This document shows positions 40,703-49,677 of a DNA stretch of 60,780 bases, piece after piece (within the stretch, counting starts at the first letter, position 1; every line of letters begins with the position of its first letter). The position numbers and the translations under genes were made by a program. The notes below the pieces were generated by a model that ran no database searches, was not told the origin of the DNA, and saw nothing but the letters and a program-made list of their open reading frames with translations. The DNA comes from Geobacter sp. (GTDB lineage Bacteria; Desulfobacterota; Desulfuromonadia; Geobacterales; Pseudopelobacteraceae). The DNA lies in the NCBI GenBank assembly GCA_025360785.1, contig JANYBN010000169.1:1-60780 (forward strand), read 5' to 3'.

Positions 40703-42340
40703 TTATGGGACGTTGGATGCACCGAGTTTTGCCAATCGTTCTTTAGCAATTTTTTTATAATTGCCTCTATCTAAATCTTTGGAAGCTAATAAACGTTGAT
40801 AGTATGATATGGCGCAGTCGATATTTTTCGTCTTATCACAGATGTCTGCTAAGTAATAAAGCGCATCGATCAGGTCGTTTTTCTTTTCAATTGCGTGCTC
40901 GAAAGAGATTGTTGCCCTTGTGAAATTGTCACGTTCATAGAAATATTTCCCTTCAAAGAAGTCATAAACAGGATTAAGAGGTTCAATCTGCCGCACTCCA
41001 TTGAGGATATCTAAAGCTTTAGCACGTTCACCCTTGAAGAAATAAATTGTCCCCAGATTTTCCATGGCTTGTACAGAGCGAGGCGATATAGCGATTGTAT
41101 GCCGCCAGAGCGTTAGATTTGATTTCCATACCTTGTTCTGGTTGAAAGAAAGAATGCCGAATACCAGGCAGATTGCAACTCCTGCAGTGGTAATACGATA
41201 AGGCCATCTGTCTTTTAGACCCACTCCCAAATATGCTAAAAGAAGGCAGAATGCAAAAGAAGGAAGGTAAGCGTACCTATCCGCAACAATTGTTGAAGTA
41301 GGCAACATGTGGAGAACGGGGATAATGGTAACTCCATACCAGGAAAAGGCAACATATGGCAGTGTAGAGCTGTTTCTAAAGACATAAACCAAAAGCGCCA
41401 GGACAATGATTGCAATCATGCAGGCAATGACAGTTGGCGATCCCGGTGTAGTAGAAAAAGGCATCCCGTAGTCCACTGACAAGCTTGTCGGTATAATAAA
41501 TTTGGTCAAATAAAAGAAAGGGATTTGTATTGCAGTCGAAATTCTGCTTGCAATAGAAAAGCTATCATTCGGGTGCTGATTGATTAGCCCTACACTTTTT
41601 GCAATCGAAGTGTATTGAAAATAGACTATTCCTGATACGACAAAGAAGGGAATTGTTGCTGCAAGTCTCGTAATTATTGGACGGCATCTGATAATCGGGT
41701 AGAGGGTGAGAAACAAGAAAGGTAATGAGATAGCCGTAGATTTGGAAAGAATTGCCAGTATATACCAAATGAATGCTGCGGCAAGTTTCCAATTGAAAAA
41801 GCTGCTTCTGTTGCATTCTAGAAACAGGATAAAGGAGCGACAGGACAGCAAAGCAAAAAGAGATGCAAGCAATGTATTTCGACCACCGCCAACGAAATTG
41901 ACAGTTTCGCAGTGGATGGGGTGTAAGGTAAAGAACGCTGCTGTCCAGAATGCGACCGTTGCAGGAGCAAGGCGTTCCGCACTCTGCCTACTCAACTGGA
42001 TTGTAGCTACTATCGTTTCGGAAAGAAAGTAGACCGCAACGATGTTGAAAAAATATAGCGCAAGGTTAGTGAAGTGGAAACCTGTAGATTGCTCTCCCCA
42101 CAATGTAAAATCCAATGCATAACTCAGATCACGAATTGGGAGGTACTCGAGACCGTTTCCCGGCATGAGAAAATAACGTTTAAGATCGAATGTGCGGTAA
42201 GCGTCAACATTAAGAAGAAACAGTATGTCGTCCCAAACAAATTCGTTTGTCAGTACATTGCCAAATATGACCACAACTAGTGCTGCAAGAACTGATAAAT
42301 TAACAACTCTCGATTTTCTTTCTTGCATGAAACAAGTCAC
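40703..42340 (-). CDS. TMTC-like GT-C membrane protein with C-terminal TPRs
   Basis: 545 residues: multiple membrane helices (about 10 to 400) followed by a TPR region (about 410-535; MENLGTIYFFKGERAKALDIL, ALYYLADICDKTKNIDCAISYYQ). FVWDDILFL near the start has the acidic pair of GT-C glycosyltransferases, and LHPIHCETVNFVGGGRNTLLASLF matches the TMTC/DUF1736 pattern. It probably transfers a sugar from a lipid carrier to protein or glycan. The gene is AT-richer than its neighbours, suggesting transfer. ATG at 42328 is an alternative start. Confidence 0.8.
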   Translation of the reverse strand: MTCFMQERKSRVVNLSVLAALVVVIFGNVLTNEFVWDDILFLLNVDAYRTFDLKRYFLMPGNGLEYLPIRDLSYALDFTLWGEQSTGFHFTNLALYFFNIVAVYFLSETIVATIQLSRQSAERLAPATVAFWTAAFFTLHPIHCETVNFVGGGRNTLLASLFALLSCRSFILFLECNRSSFFNWKLAAAFIWYILAILSKSTAISLPFLFLTLYPIIRCRPIITRLAATIPFFVVSGIVYFQYTSIAKSVGLINQHPNDSFSIASRISTAIQIPFFYLTKFIIPTSLSVDYGMPFSTTPGSPTVIACMIAIIVLALLVYVFRNSSTLPYVAFSWYGVTIIPVLHMLPTSTIVADRYAYLPSFAFCLLLAYLGVGLKDRWPYRITTAGVAICLVFGILSFNQNKVWKSNLTLWRHTIAISPRSVQAMENLGTIYFFKGERAKALDILNGVRQIEPLNPVYDFFEGKYFYERDNFTRATISFEHAIEKKNDLIDALYYLADICDKTKNIDCAISYYQRLLASKDLDRGNYKKIAKERLAKLGASNVP

Positions 42341-42432
42341 CGTTTTTTCTCACCATGTTATTAACATTATGCTTCAGTAAGTTAGAGACGCTTTGGCGTT
42401 TTATATTTACATGAATCAGAATAATTTTGGTA

Positions 42433-42462
42433 TCAGTCAGTATCTCTACGACATCGACAATA
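42433..42462. repeat. 30-bp exact direct repeat, copy 1
   Basis: Identical over 30 bases to 43935-43964, in the same orientation, 1,502 bases away. This copy covers the 3-prime end of the unknown gene; the other lies inside the BRO-like gene (its VDVVEILTD codons). It looks like a remnant of a second BRO-like gene. Confidence 0.85.
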
Positions 42463-43023
42463 AAGAAAGGGGTGGGGGGTGAATTCTATTCGTAAGTGCA
42501 CCACGTGATGTAAGTAAAAGACATGAGGGGCTTTTCTTGTATCAACGCTGTCATAACTTTCATACTTCAGGATTACATGGGCATTAATGCCATCAATGTA
42601 TATCTCTCGATTACCCTCCCATGCATCAGCGTCAAAAGGTTCTTTATTCAATAGAGCGTCATTGATTATGAATCCGTTTGCGAATGCTTTACCAAGAATT
42701 TTTCTTTTCCTGCTTATTTCTTCTTTATTGTCAGGATGTTCATCGGCGTATATCCGCAAATTACGCCATTTTTCCTCAAGATGTTGACGTAATGTCGAAT
42801 GCCGTCCGAATAGTGTTCTTAGTTTTTTAATAGTTGCATCAGAAGTCCGAGTCAGCACTATGTTCTCTATCTCCTCTGATGGCGTTAATCTTGTGCCGAC
42901 AGATTTTTTATCCATTCCAAGTTCGCAATTACAGTTTATGTAAGCAAGTTTCTCATCAGTCTCGATGTTTACCTCAAATGGAGGCTTCTTCCCATTCCTT
43001 GAGTAATAAACAATTGATTCCAT
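42433..43023 (-). CDS. Unknown protein in accessory patch
   Basis: 196 residues, no recognised family. It is mixed alpha/beta with a charged helical middle (about 65-110, LRTLFGRHSTLRQHLEEKWRNLRIYADEH) and a strand-rich C-terminal part. AAGGAG sits 6 bases before the ATG. The last 10 codons and the stop lie inside a 30-bp sequence shared with the BRO-like gene, read in a different frame, so the natural C-terminus may have been replaced by recombination. A perfect inverted repeat stands 26 bases upstream of the start. Confidence 0.6.
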   Translation of the reverse strand: MESIVYYSRNGKKPPFEVNIETDEKLAYINCNCELGMDKKSVGTRLTPSEEIENIVLTRTSDATIKKLRTLFGRHSTLRQHLEEKWRNLRIYADEHPDNKEEISRKRKILGKAFANGFIINDALLNKEPFDADAWEGNREIYIDGINAHVILKYESYDSVDTRKAPHVFYLHHVVHLRIEFTPHPFLYCRCRRDTD

Positions 43024-43048
43024 GATTCTCTCCTTAGGTGACCAACTC

Positions 43049-43088
43049 GTTGTTGACCAGTTCAGGCGTGCGTGAACAGGTCAACAAC
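43049..43088. repeat. 40-nt near-perfect inverted repeat
   Basis: Arms GTTGTTGACC-A-GTTCA (43049-43064) and TGAAC-A-GGTCAACAAC (43073-43088) pair over 15 of 16 positions around an 8-base loop. It lies 26 bases upstream of the unknown gene and downstream of the BRO-like gene. No U-run on the minus strand, so an operator, RNA element or mobile-element trace is as likely as a terminator. Confidence 0.75.
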
Positions 43089-43195
43089 CCATATGAAATA
43101 TTTAGACTGTGAACATGAAAAAACATTAGCAATGTAGCCGGTTATAGATTGGTTGTAAATCCCTTATGTTCCTAAGGACCTGAATATATGGCTTC

Positions 43196-44050
43196 TTAAT
43201 CTCTGCTTACCGCAATCCTCCGCTTCTTCGCTTCCGGTATTTCCTTGAAATTATCCCGTGTTGACACCCGTTTTCCCGACTTCTTCTCCAGATCTTTTCT
43301 GGCATTACCAGCCACGGTGCCTCCGGCAACGGCAGCATCCAGATTTTCATCAAATTCCCGGGCATCGCGATTCCTGGCAATCTCAGTGGTGGAGGCTTCC
43401 CCCAGCATGGTGAAGATCAGTTCCAGATCGGTCATATGATCCCGCAGGTTGTCCTTTTGCTTCTCCAGTCTCTTGAACTCCTTGTACTCCGATGGGGTCA
43501 TGCCAAAGGTAGCCCGGCTGATCTCGGCCGTGAGGATGGAATATTCCATCTGTTCCTTCACCCCGCGTTTCTTCCATTCGTTGGTCAGTTCATCCCGAAT
43601 GGCAATGCCACGCACCCGCTTTTCGATCCACTCGTCGCTGTACCCTTTGTCCCGGTACAACTCCCGCATCCGCTTGGCCGCCAGTTCCGGGTTCTCTATC
43701 TCTTCCAGCCGTTCGTAGCCCACCCGCGCCAACCAGCGCTTAAACGGCTCGGCTTTGGGGGAGGGTATGGACTGGATGAGCCGCAGTAGTTGTTCCGTGT
43801 CGGCAACATCATTCAGATAATACTTGCCATCTGCCGCCTGAAGTTTCAGTTGACTACAATTTGTAGTCAACTGGCTCCCTTCCTTCTTTAGTCGCGCTTT
43901 TAAGACACTCCAGTATTTTCGCGGACTGGGGCTGTCAGTCAGTATCTCTACGACATCGACAATAGAGAAAAACCACTTCCCCTTTTCGGCATCCCATACC
44001 GAACGAACCTTCTTTGATTCAAACAGCTTTATCGCAGTTTCACGGGCCAT
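43196..44050 (-). CDS. BRO-N-like protein
   Basis: 284 residues. The N-terminal about 110 residues (IKLFESKKVRSVWDAEKGKWFFSIVDVVEILTDSPSPRKYW and on) match the BRO-N domain found in phage antirepressors and many bacterial accessory proteins. The rest is a charged helical region (about 130-230) and a basic C-terminus (KKSGKRVSTRDNFKEIPEAKKRR). It probably binds DNA; its biological role in bacterial chromosomes is unclear. It stands alone, with an exact 30-bp repeat of part of its BRO-N codons 1.5 kb downstream. Confidence 0.8.
   Translation of the reverse strand: MARETAIKLFESKKVRSVWDAEKGKWFFSIVDVVEILTDSPSPRKYWSVLKARLKKEGSQLTTNCSQLKLQAADGKYYLNDVADTEQLLRLIQSIPSPKAEPFKRWLARVGYERLEEIENPELAAKRMRELYRDKGYSDEWIEKRVRGIAIRDELTNEWKKRGVKEQMEYSILTAEISRATFGMTPSEYKEFKRLEKQKDNLRDHMTDLELIFTMLGEASTTEIARNRDAREFDENLDAAVAGGTVAGNARKDLEKKSGKRVSTRDNFKEIPEAKKRRIAVSRD
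43935..43964. repeat. 30-bp exact direct repeat, copy 2
   Basis: Second copy of the repeat at 42433-42462, here within the N-terminal coding part of the BRO-like gene. Five of the next six bases also match, so the homology is slightly longer than the exact block. Confidence 0.85.
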
Positions 44051-44224
44051 TTTGCTTTACCCCCTACACGTATCTTTCTATTAAAGAACATACGAACTCA
44101 TAACAATATTTAACCGAAATAGCCACCGTAAACCCTCTTCATTAAAGCGGTTACAGCATGATTATCAGAGTGTCGGCCATGATCAACTTTTACGGATATT
44201 TTTTCTACCCAGCGGCAAAAAATA

Positions 44225-44233
44225 TGTTAATAT
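44225..44233 (+). promoter_or_regulatory. Candidate extended -10 element for ribH
   Basis: TGTTAATAT at 44225-44233 fits an extended -10 (TGnTAnnnT), about 35 bases before the ribH ATG. No good -35 is seen. AGGAGG at 44257-44262 is the ribosome-binding site. The remaining gap back to 44051 shows nothing else, and no FMN riboswitch. Confidence 0.4.
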
Positions 44234-44268
44234 CGCGATTCTTTTTAAGCAACATCAGGAGGTAGTTC

Positions 44269-44736
44269 ATGCCGCAATTCTTTGAAGGTAAACTTGAAGC
44301 TAAAGGCCAGAAGTTCGGGATCGTTGTCAGCCGTTTCAACAGTTTCATCTGCGAACGTCTGCTGGAGGGAGCCGTTGATGCGCTAATCCGTCACGGCGTC
44401 GATGACAAAAACATCTCTGTCGCGCGGGTGCCTGGTGCTTTCGAGATTCCGCTCTTTGCCAAGAAAATGGCTGAGTCGGGCAAGTACGATGCCCTGATCT
44501 GTCTCGGGGCCGTTATCCGCGGCTCGACGCCGCATTTCGATTATGTCGCCTCGGAAGTTTCCAAAGGGGTGGCGAGCGTGTCTCTGGAGTGCGGTATTCC
44601 GATCGCCTTCGGTGTTTTGACGACCGACACTATCGAGCAGGCGGTGGAACGGGCCGGAACAAAGGCGGGCAACAAGGGCTTTGAAGCCGCAGTTACTGCA
44701 ATTGAATCGGTCAATCTGCTGAAGGTGCTTAAATAA
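44269..44736 (+). CDS. ribH: 6,7-dimethyl-8-ribityllumazine synthase
   Basis: 155 residues, normal length. [28 protein letters not shown] and [21 protein letters not shown], with the catalytic His in PHFD, identify lumazine synthase, the penultimate riboflavin enzyme. It assembles into an icosahedral or pentameric shell. Its TAA overlaps the nusB ATG (TAATG). No other riboflavin gene is in the window. Confidence 0.96.
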   Translation: MPQFFEGKLEAKGQKFGIVVSRFNSFICERLLEGAVDALIRHGVDDKNISVARVPGAFEIPLFAKKMAESGKYDALICLGAVIRGSTPHFDYVASEVSKGVASVSLECGIPIAFGVLTTDTIEQAVERAGTKAGNKGFEAAVTAIESVNLLKVLK

Positions 44737-45170
44737 TGGGACTACGGCGCGAAGCGCGTGAGCTGGCAGTCCAGATGCTGTACGCGCTGGATTCAAACAG
44801 CTCGGTCGGGGTGCGTGAAACCCTGCTGACTTTCCGCGAGGAACAGGGCGAAATATCGGGTAAGGTGCGGGAGTTTGCCGAAGAACTGGTGCAGGGAGTA
44901 CAGGCTCAGCGCGAGGTTATCGATGAAGCCATTCGGATTCGCTCTAAAAACTGGTCGTTGTCGCGCATGCCGCGGGTTGACCTGAACGTCATGCGTCTTG
45001 CCGCGTACGAACTGATGTTCCGCTCTGATATTCCCAAGAAGGTCAGCATCAACGAGGCGATCGAGATCGTTCGCCGTTACGGCGATAAGGAATCGCCGGC
45101 GTTCGTGAACGGCATCCTCGATGAGATCGAGGCCTGTGCAAAAACTGAAATTACTAGCGAGGAACAATGA
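44736..45170 (+). CDS. nusB: Transcription antitermination factor NusB
   Basis: 144 residues, all-helical. [15 protein letters not shown] at the start and [44 protein letters not shown] are characteristic. NusB works with NusE at boxA in rRNA transcription. It overlaps ribH by one base and hom by four, a common ribH-nusB pairing with the biosynthetic gene hom appended. Confidence 0.97.
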   Translation: MGLRREARELAVQMLYALDSNSSVGVRETLLTFREEQGEISGKVREFAEELVQGVQAQREVIDEAIRIRSKNWSLSRMPRVDLNVMRLAAYELMFRSDIPKKVSINEAIEIVRRYGDKESPAFVNGILDEIEACAKTEITSEEQ

Positions 45171-46483
45171 AAGATATACAGGTTGGTCTGATAGGATTCG
45201 GCAACATCGGGGCGGGAGTCGTCAAGCTGCTGCGCGAGAATGCGGATTTAATTCGCGCCAAGGCAGGGACCGGCATCGTATTGAAGCGCATTGCCGATCT
45301 CGACATAACCAGTGATCGCGGCGTGGTTGTCGATCAGGGAGTGCTGACGACCAGTGTCGATGACATTTTCAATGATCCCGATATTTCTGTCGTTATCGAA
45401 TTGATCGGCGGTTATGAGCCGGCCAAGAGCTTCGTGCTGAAGGCGATTGAAAAGGGTAAACATATCGTTACCGCCAACAAGGCGCTGCTGGCGCTGCATG
45501 GCGCGGATATCTACGCTGCCGCAGCACAGAAGGGCGTCGAGGTGCAGTTCGAAGCTGCCGTCGGCGGCGGTATTCCGGTGCTGACCGCGATCAAGAGCAA
45601 TCTGGCCGCCAATAATTTCAGCAGTGTTTTCGGCATCATGAACGGTACCTGCAATTACATCCTGACCCGCATGACCCAGGAGGGGGCCGCTTTCGGTGAT
45701 GTGCTGAAAGTCGCGCAGGAGCTGGGGTATGCCGAACCAGATCCGACCTTCGATGTCGAGGGTGTCGATACCGCCCACAAGCTGGCGGTGCTGATTTCCC
45801 TCTGCTTCGGCACACGGATAGACTTCAAGGACATTCATACCGAAGGGATATCGAATATCAGCGGGCTGGATGTCAAGTATGCCGCGCAGTTCGGTTATCG
45901 TATCAAGCTGCTGGCAATCGGAAAACATGTCGATGGCGAGATCGAAGCCCGCGTGCATCCGACCATGATTCCGCTAGACAGTCCGCTGGCCGATATCAAC
46001 GGTGTGTTCAACGCCATTCGCCTGACCGGGGATTTTGTCGGCCCGGTCATGTTTTCGGGGCGCGGCGCCGGGCAGAATCCGACCGCCAGTGCGATTGTCG
46101 GCGACCTGATCGGTCTGTCCCGCAGTATGAAGGCAGGCGCCGGCCGGCGCATGTCACCGCTCGGCTTTTTGGACGCAGCCATTGTTACCATTCCGGTCAA
46201 GCCGATGGACAATATCATCAGTAAATATATGCTTCGATTCAGCGCCCTCGACAAACCGGGCGTGCTGGGGGGGATCGCCGGAGCGCTCGGCAAGCACGGC
46301 ATCAGTATTGAATCGATGGTGCAGACCGCTCATGAAGTTGATGATGACGCGCCGGTGCCGATTGTCATCATGACTCATGAGGCCCGCGAAGGCTCGATCC
46401 AGGAAGCGTTGGCCGAGATCGATTATCTTGACATCATCTGCGAGAAGACCAGTTTTATACGTATAGAGGACAATCTGGAGTAA
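45167..46483 (+). CDS. hom: Homoserine dehydrogenase
   Basis: 438 residues. [14 protein letters not shown] binds NAD(P), [11 protein letters not shown] and [14 protein letters not shown] are the catalytic-domain signatures, and a C-terminal ACT domain (about 358-432, [26 protein letters not shown]) gives allosteric control, probably by threonine. It makes homoserine for threonine and methionine. Coupled to nusB. Confidence 0.97.
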   Translation: MKDIQVGLIGFGNIGAGVVKLLRENADLIRAKAGTGIVLKRIADLDITSDRGVVVDQGVLTTSVDDIFNDPDISVVIELIGGYEPAKSFVLKAIEKGKHIVTANKALLALHGADIYAAAAQKGVEVQFEAAVGGGIPVLTAIKSNLAANNFSSVFGIMNGTCNYILTRMTQEGAAFGDVLKVAQELGYAEPDPTFDVEGVDTAHKLAVLISLCFGTRIDFKDIHTEGISNISGLDVKYAAQFGYRIKLLAIGKHVDGEIEARVHPTMIPLDSPLADINGVFNAIRLTGDFVGPVMFSGRGAGQNPTASAIVGDLIGLSRSMKAGAGRRMSPLGFLDAAIVTIPVKPMDNIISKYMLRFSALDKPGVLGGIAGALGKHGISIESMVQTAHEVDDDAPVPIVIMTHEAREGSIQEALAEIDYLDIICEKTSFIRIEDNLE

Positions 46484-46539
46484 CATAACCACCCCCACCC
46501 CCACCTTAACCAAGGAGGGGAGCTCTTTTAGGAGGAATC

Positions 46540-47895
46540 ATGATCACCAAAATCCTGCTGCCTGAAGACCAGATCCCGCGTCAGTGGTACAACATCATTC
46601 CCGATATGCCCGGCCCGCTCGCGCCGGTTATCAGCCCACGCACCATGCAACCGGTAACCCCGGACGAAATGCTGGCAATCTTCCCGATGGCTCTGATAGA
46701 GCAGGAAATGTCGATGCAGCGCTGGATCGACATCCCTGATGAAGTCCGTGAAATATACCAATTATGGCGACCGTCGCCGCTGTTCCGCGCCCACCGCCTG
46801 GAAAAAGCGCTCGGCACTCCGGCCAAGATCTATTACAAATATGAAGGTGTTTCACCGGCAGGATCGCATAAGCCGAACTCCGCGATTCCGCAGGCCTACT
46901 ACAACAAACAGGCCGGCATCCGCCGCCTGGCAACCGAGACCGGCGCAGGACAGTGGGGCAGCTCCCTTGCGCTCGCCTGTTCGATGTTCGGCCTGGAATG
47001 CACGATTTATATGGTCAAGATTTCCTGCACCCAGAAACCGTACCGCAAGAGCATGATGCAGTTGTGGGGTGCCCAGGTACATCCGTCACCATCCGAATTC
47101 ACCAACGCCGGGCGGACGATTCTGGCCCACGATCCGGACTGTCTCGGCTCTCTCGGCATGGCCATATCGGAAGCGGTCGAGGATGCCGCCACCCATGCCG
47201 ACACCAACTACGCCTTGGGAAGCGTGCTCAACCACGTTTGTCTGCATCAAACCATCATCGGCCAGGAAGCCCAGGCCCAGTTCAAGATCGCCGGTGACTA
47301 TCCCGATGTAGTCATCGCCTGCTGCGGCGGCGGCTCCAATTTCGCCGGTCTGGCATTTCCGTTCATCGCCGATCGCGCCAGCGGCAAAAACGTCCGTTGT
47401 GTGGCGGTTGAACCGGCATCCTGTCCGTCCCTGACCAAGGGGGTCTACGCGTTCGACTACGGTGATACCGCCAAGATGGCGCCGATCTCCAAGATGTATA
47501 CGCTGGGGCATGATTTCATGCCCCCCGGCATTCACGCCGGCGGCCTGCGCTATCACGGCGAATCACCGCTGGTCTCGCAGCTCTACCACGCCGGACAGAT
47601 CGAGGCCAAGTCCTACAGGCAGAACTCCTGTTTCGAGGGGGCGCTCCTGTTCGCCCGCAGTGAGGGGATCGTGCCGGCGCCCGAATCATCCCATGCGGTG
47701 AGGGCTGCCATCGATGAAGCGGTGCTTGCCAAAGAGGAAGGGAAGGAAAAAACGATCCTGTTCGGACTGTCCGGTCACGGCCAGCTTGATATGGGGGCGT
47801 ACGATTCCTATCTCTCCGGCAATCTGGAAGATTACGAATATCCGGATGCGATGGTGAAAGCGGCGCTGGAACGGCTTCCCAAAATAAGCCTGTAA
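46540..47895 (+). CDS. TrpB2-type tryptophan synthase beta-like protein
   Basis: 451 residues, longer than canonical TrpB. The PLP lysine is in SPAGSHKPNSA; ETGAGQWGSSLA and CCGGGSNFAGLAFPF bind the cofactor. The long N-terminus (about 75 residues before the KYEGVSPAGSHK block) and the motifs mark the TrpB2 branch, which acts without TrpA in many organisms, possibly salvaging indole. A strong GGAGG precedes the ATG. It sits 2 bases before trpF. A second, canonical trpB is at 54506-55696. Confidence 0.93.
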   Translation: MITKILLPEDQIPRQWYNIIPDMPGPLAPVISPRTMQPVTPDEMLAIFPMALIEQEMSMQRWIDIPDEVREIYQLWRPSPLFRAHRLEKALGTPAKIYYKYEGVSPAGSHKPNSAIPQAYYNKQAGIRRLATETGAGQWGSSLALACSMFGLECTIYMVKISCTQKPYRKSMMQLWGAQVHPSPSEFTNAGRTILAHDPDCLGSLGMAISEAVEDAATHADTNYALGSVLNHVCLHQTIIGQEAQAQFKIAGDYPDVVIACCGGGSNFAGLAFPFIADRASGKNVRCVAVEPASCPSLTKGVYAFDYGDTAKMAPISKMYTLGHDFMPPGIHAGGLRYHGESPLVSQLYHAGQIEAKSYRQNSCFEGALLFARSEGIVPAPESSHAVRAAIDEAVLAKEEGKEKTILFGLSGHGQLDMGAYDSYLSGNLEDYEYPDAMVKAALERLPKISL

Positions 47896-47897
47896 TC

Positions 47898-48530
47898 ATG
47901 GTACGCGTCAAAATCTGCGGCATAACCAATCTGGAAGATGCCCTGGTGGCGGTCAAAGCTGGAGCAGATGCTCTCGGTTTCGTCTTCTTTCAGGGCTCTC
48001 CGCGTTTTATATCTCCCGAACAGGCCGCAGTAATTGTTCGTCAACTGCCACCGTTCGTGCAGACGGTCGGGCTGTTTGTCAACGAGGAGACGGCAACGGT
48101 CAACGCCGTTGCTGACCAGTGCGGACTGGATCTTGTCCAACTACATGGCGAAGAGTCCCCTGATTATTGTGCTGCAGTCAAGCGCAGGATTATCAAGGCA
48201 TTCCGGGTGAAGAATGCTGCCAGTCTGGATGATATGACCAACTACCCTGTCGCCGCCTGTCTGCTGGATGCCTGGTCTCCGGCTGCACGCGGCGGCACCG
48301 GTACCACCTTCAACTGGGATATTGCCGCCAGAGCGGCCGCCTCGCAGCGTATTATTCTGGCTGGCGGGCTGACTCCGGAGAATGTTGCCGGGGCCGTTCG
48401 CCAGGTACGACCCTATGCTGTCGATGTCTCAAGCGGTGTAGAATATGAACCGGGTAAAAAAGATCCGGCAAAAATCACGTTTTTTATTAATGCGCTGAAG
48501 ACTGATTCTCAGAACTCCGGAGACCGGTAA
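47898..48530 (+). CDS. trpF: Phosphoribosylanthranilate isomerase
   Basis: 210-residue TIM barrel. VRVKICGITNLEDALVAVKAGADALGFVF at the N-terminus holds the catalytic Cys of KICG; VDVSSGVEYEPGKKDPAKI is the C-terminal phosphate-binding signature. It follows trpB2 after 2 bases and is followed by wecB after 1, so it is embedded in a mixed tryptophan/polysaccharide operon. Confidence 0.96.
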   Translation: MVRVKICGITNLEDALVAVKAGADALGFVFFQGSPRFISPEQAAVIVRQLPPFVQTVGLFVNEETATVNAVADQCGLDLVQLHGEESPDYCAAVKRRIIKAFRVKNAASLDDMTNYPVAACLLDAWSPAARGGTGTTFNWDIAARAAASQRIILAGGLTPENVAGAVRQVRPYAVDVSSGVEYEPGKKDPAKITFFINALKTDSQNSGDR

Positions 48531-48531
48531 C

Positions 48532-49677
48532 ATGATCAGGATTGTTTCTATCTTTGGCACCCGCCCAGAGGCAATTAAAATGATACCGGTTATTTTGGAG
48601 TTAGCGGCTCATCCGCAGCATTTCCAAAGCAGAGTATGTGTCACGGGTCAGCATCGTCAGATGCTTGACCGTGTGCTGGAACCTTTTGCAATAGTTCCGG
48701 ATCATGACCTTAATGTCATGGTGTCGGGGCAAGATCTGTTTGATGTTACCTGCAGCATTTTGAAGGGATTGAAAAAGGTTCTGTTGTTTGAAAAACCTCA
48801 CATGGTTCTGGTGCATGGTGACACTACTACAACACTCGCGGCATCTCTTGCGGCATACTATTTGAAAATTCCTGTTGGACACGTTGAGGCGGGTCTTCGT
48901 ACCGGCAACAAGTTTGCGCCATTTCCTGAAGAGATCAATCGTAAAATAACCGGAACTTTGGCTGACCTGCACTTTGCGCCAACAGCAGGAGCCAGGCAAA
49001 ATCTGCTGGCGGAAGGCGTGGATGATTCCGTCATCCATGTTACAGGCAATACCGGGATCGATGCCCTGCTCAAGGCCTCCGGCCTGATCAATTCCTCTCC
49101 TGATATACTTCAGAAGCTTGACACGCAATTTGCGTATCTCGACCCAGATAAACGGCTCATACTCGTGACCGGGCATCGTAGAGAAAATTTTGGTGATGCT
49201 TTTGAACAGATTTGTCTGGCGCTGCTTGATATTGCCGATAAATATCCGGATGTAAACATCGTCTATCCGGTCCATCTCAATCCAAATGTCCAGGAGCCTG
49301 TGCTTCGGATCGTGGAAAGTGCGGCTCGAAAGAATATCTATTTGATTCCGCCGGTTGATTATATGCCGTTTGTGTATCTGATGAACCGCTCGTTCATGAT
49401 TATTACCGATTCCGGCGGCGTACAGGAAGAAGCCCCTTCTCTCGGAAAACCGGTACTTGTCATGAGAGAAACTTCCGAACGTCCTGAAGCCGTTGAGCTC
49501 GGTTCGGCCCGCCTTGTCGGGGCAAACCGGGAGTTAATAGTAAGGGAAACATTTCGGCTGCTCAACAATCATGAGGCTTACAAGTCGATGAGTATGGTGC
49601 ATAATCCTTATGGTGACGGCACAGCAGCGAAAAGAATTTGTGAAATACTGCGTAAACACGGGGTCGAGAATGCCTGA
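48532..49677 (+). CDS. wecB: UDP-N-acetylglucosamine 2-epimerase (non-hydrolysing)
   Basis: 381 residues. It starts RIVSIFGTRPEAIKMIPVI, has HGDTTTTLAASLAAYY, VGHVEAGLRTG and the TGHRRENFG and TDSGGVQEEAPSLGKPVL segments of WecB/MnaA. It makes UDP-ManNAc, a precursor for surface polysaccharides. Its end overlaps the next gene by 8 bases. Together with the following GT-C and GT2 genes it indicates an O-antigen or capsule-like set. Confidence 0.94.
   Translation: MIRIVSIFGTRPEAIKMIPVILELAAHPQHFQSRVCVTGQHRQMLDRVLEPFAIVPDHDLNVMVSGQDLFDVTCSILKGLKKVLLFEKPHMVLVHGDTTTTLAASLAAYYLKIPVGHVEAGLRTGNKFAPFPEEINRKITGTLADLHFAPTAGARQNLLAEGVDDSVIHVTGNTGIDALLKASGLINSSPDILQKLDTQFAYLDPDKRLILVTGHRRENFGDAFEQICLALLDIADKYPDVNIVYPVHLNPNVQEPVLRIVESAARKNIYLIPPVDYMPFVYLMNRSFMIITDSGGVQEEAPSLGKPVLVMRETSERPEAVELGSARLVGANRELIVRETFRLLNNHEAYKSMSMVHNPYGDGTAAKRICEILRKHGVENA

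Noticed and set aside
42433-43964. A small integrated element bounded by 30-bp attachment repeats
   Set aside because: The right copy is inside the intact coding frame of the BRO-like gene and there is no integrase; gene duplication and loss explains it better.
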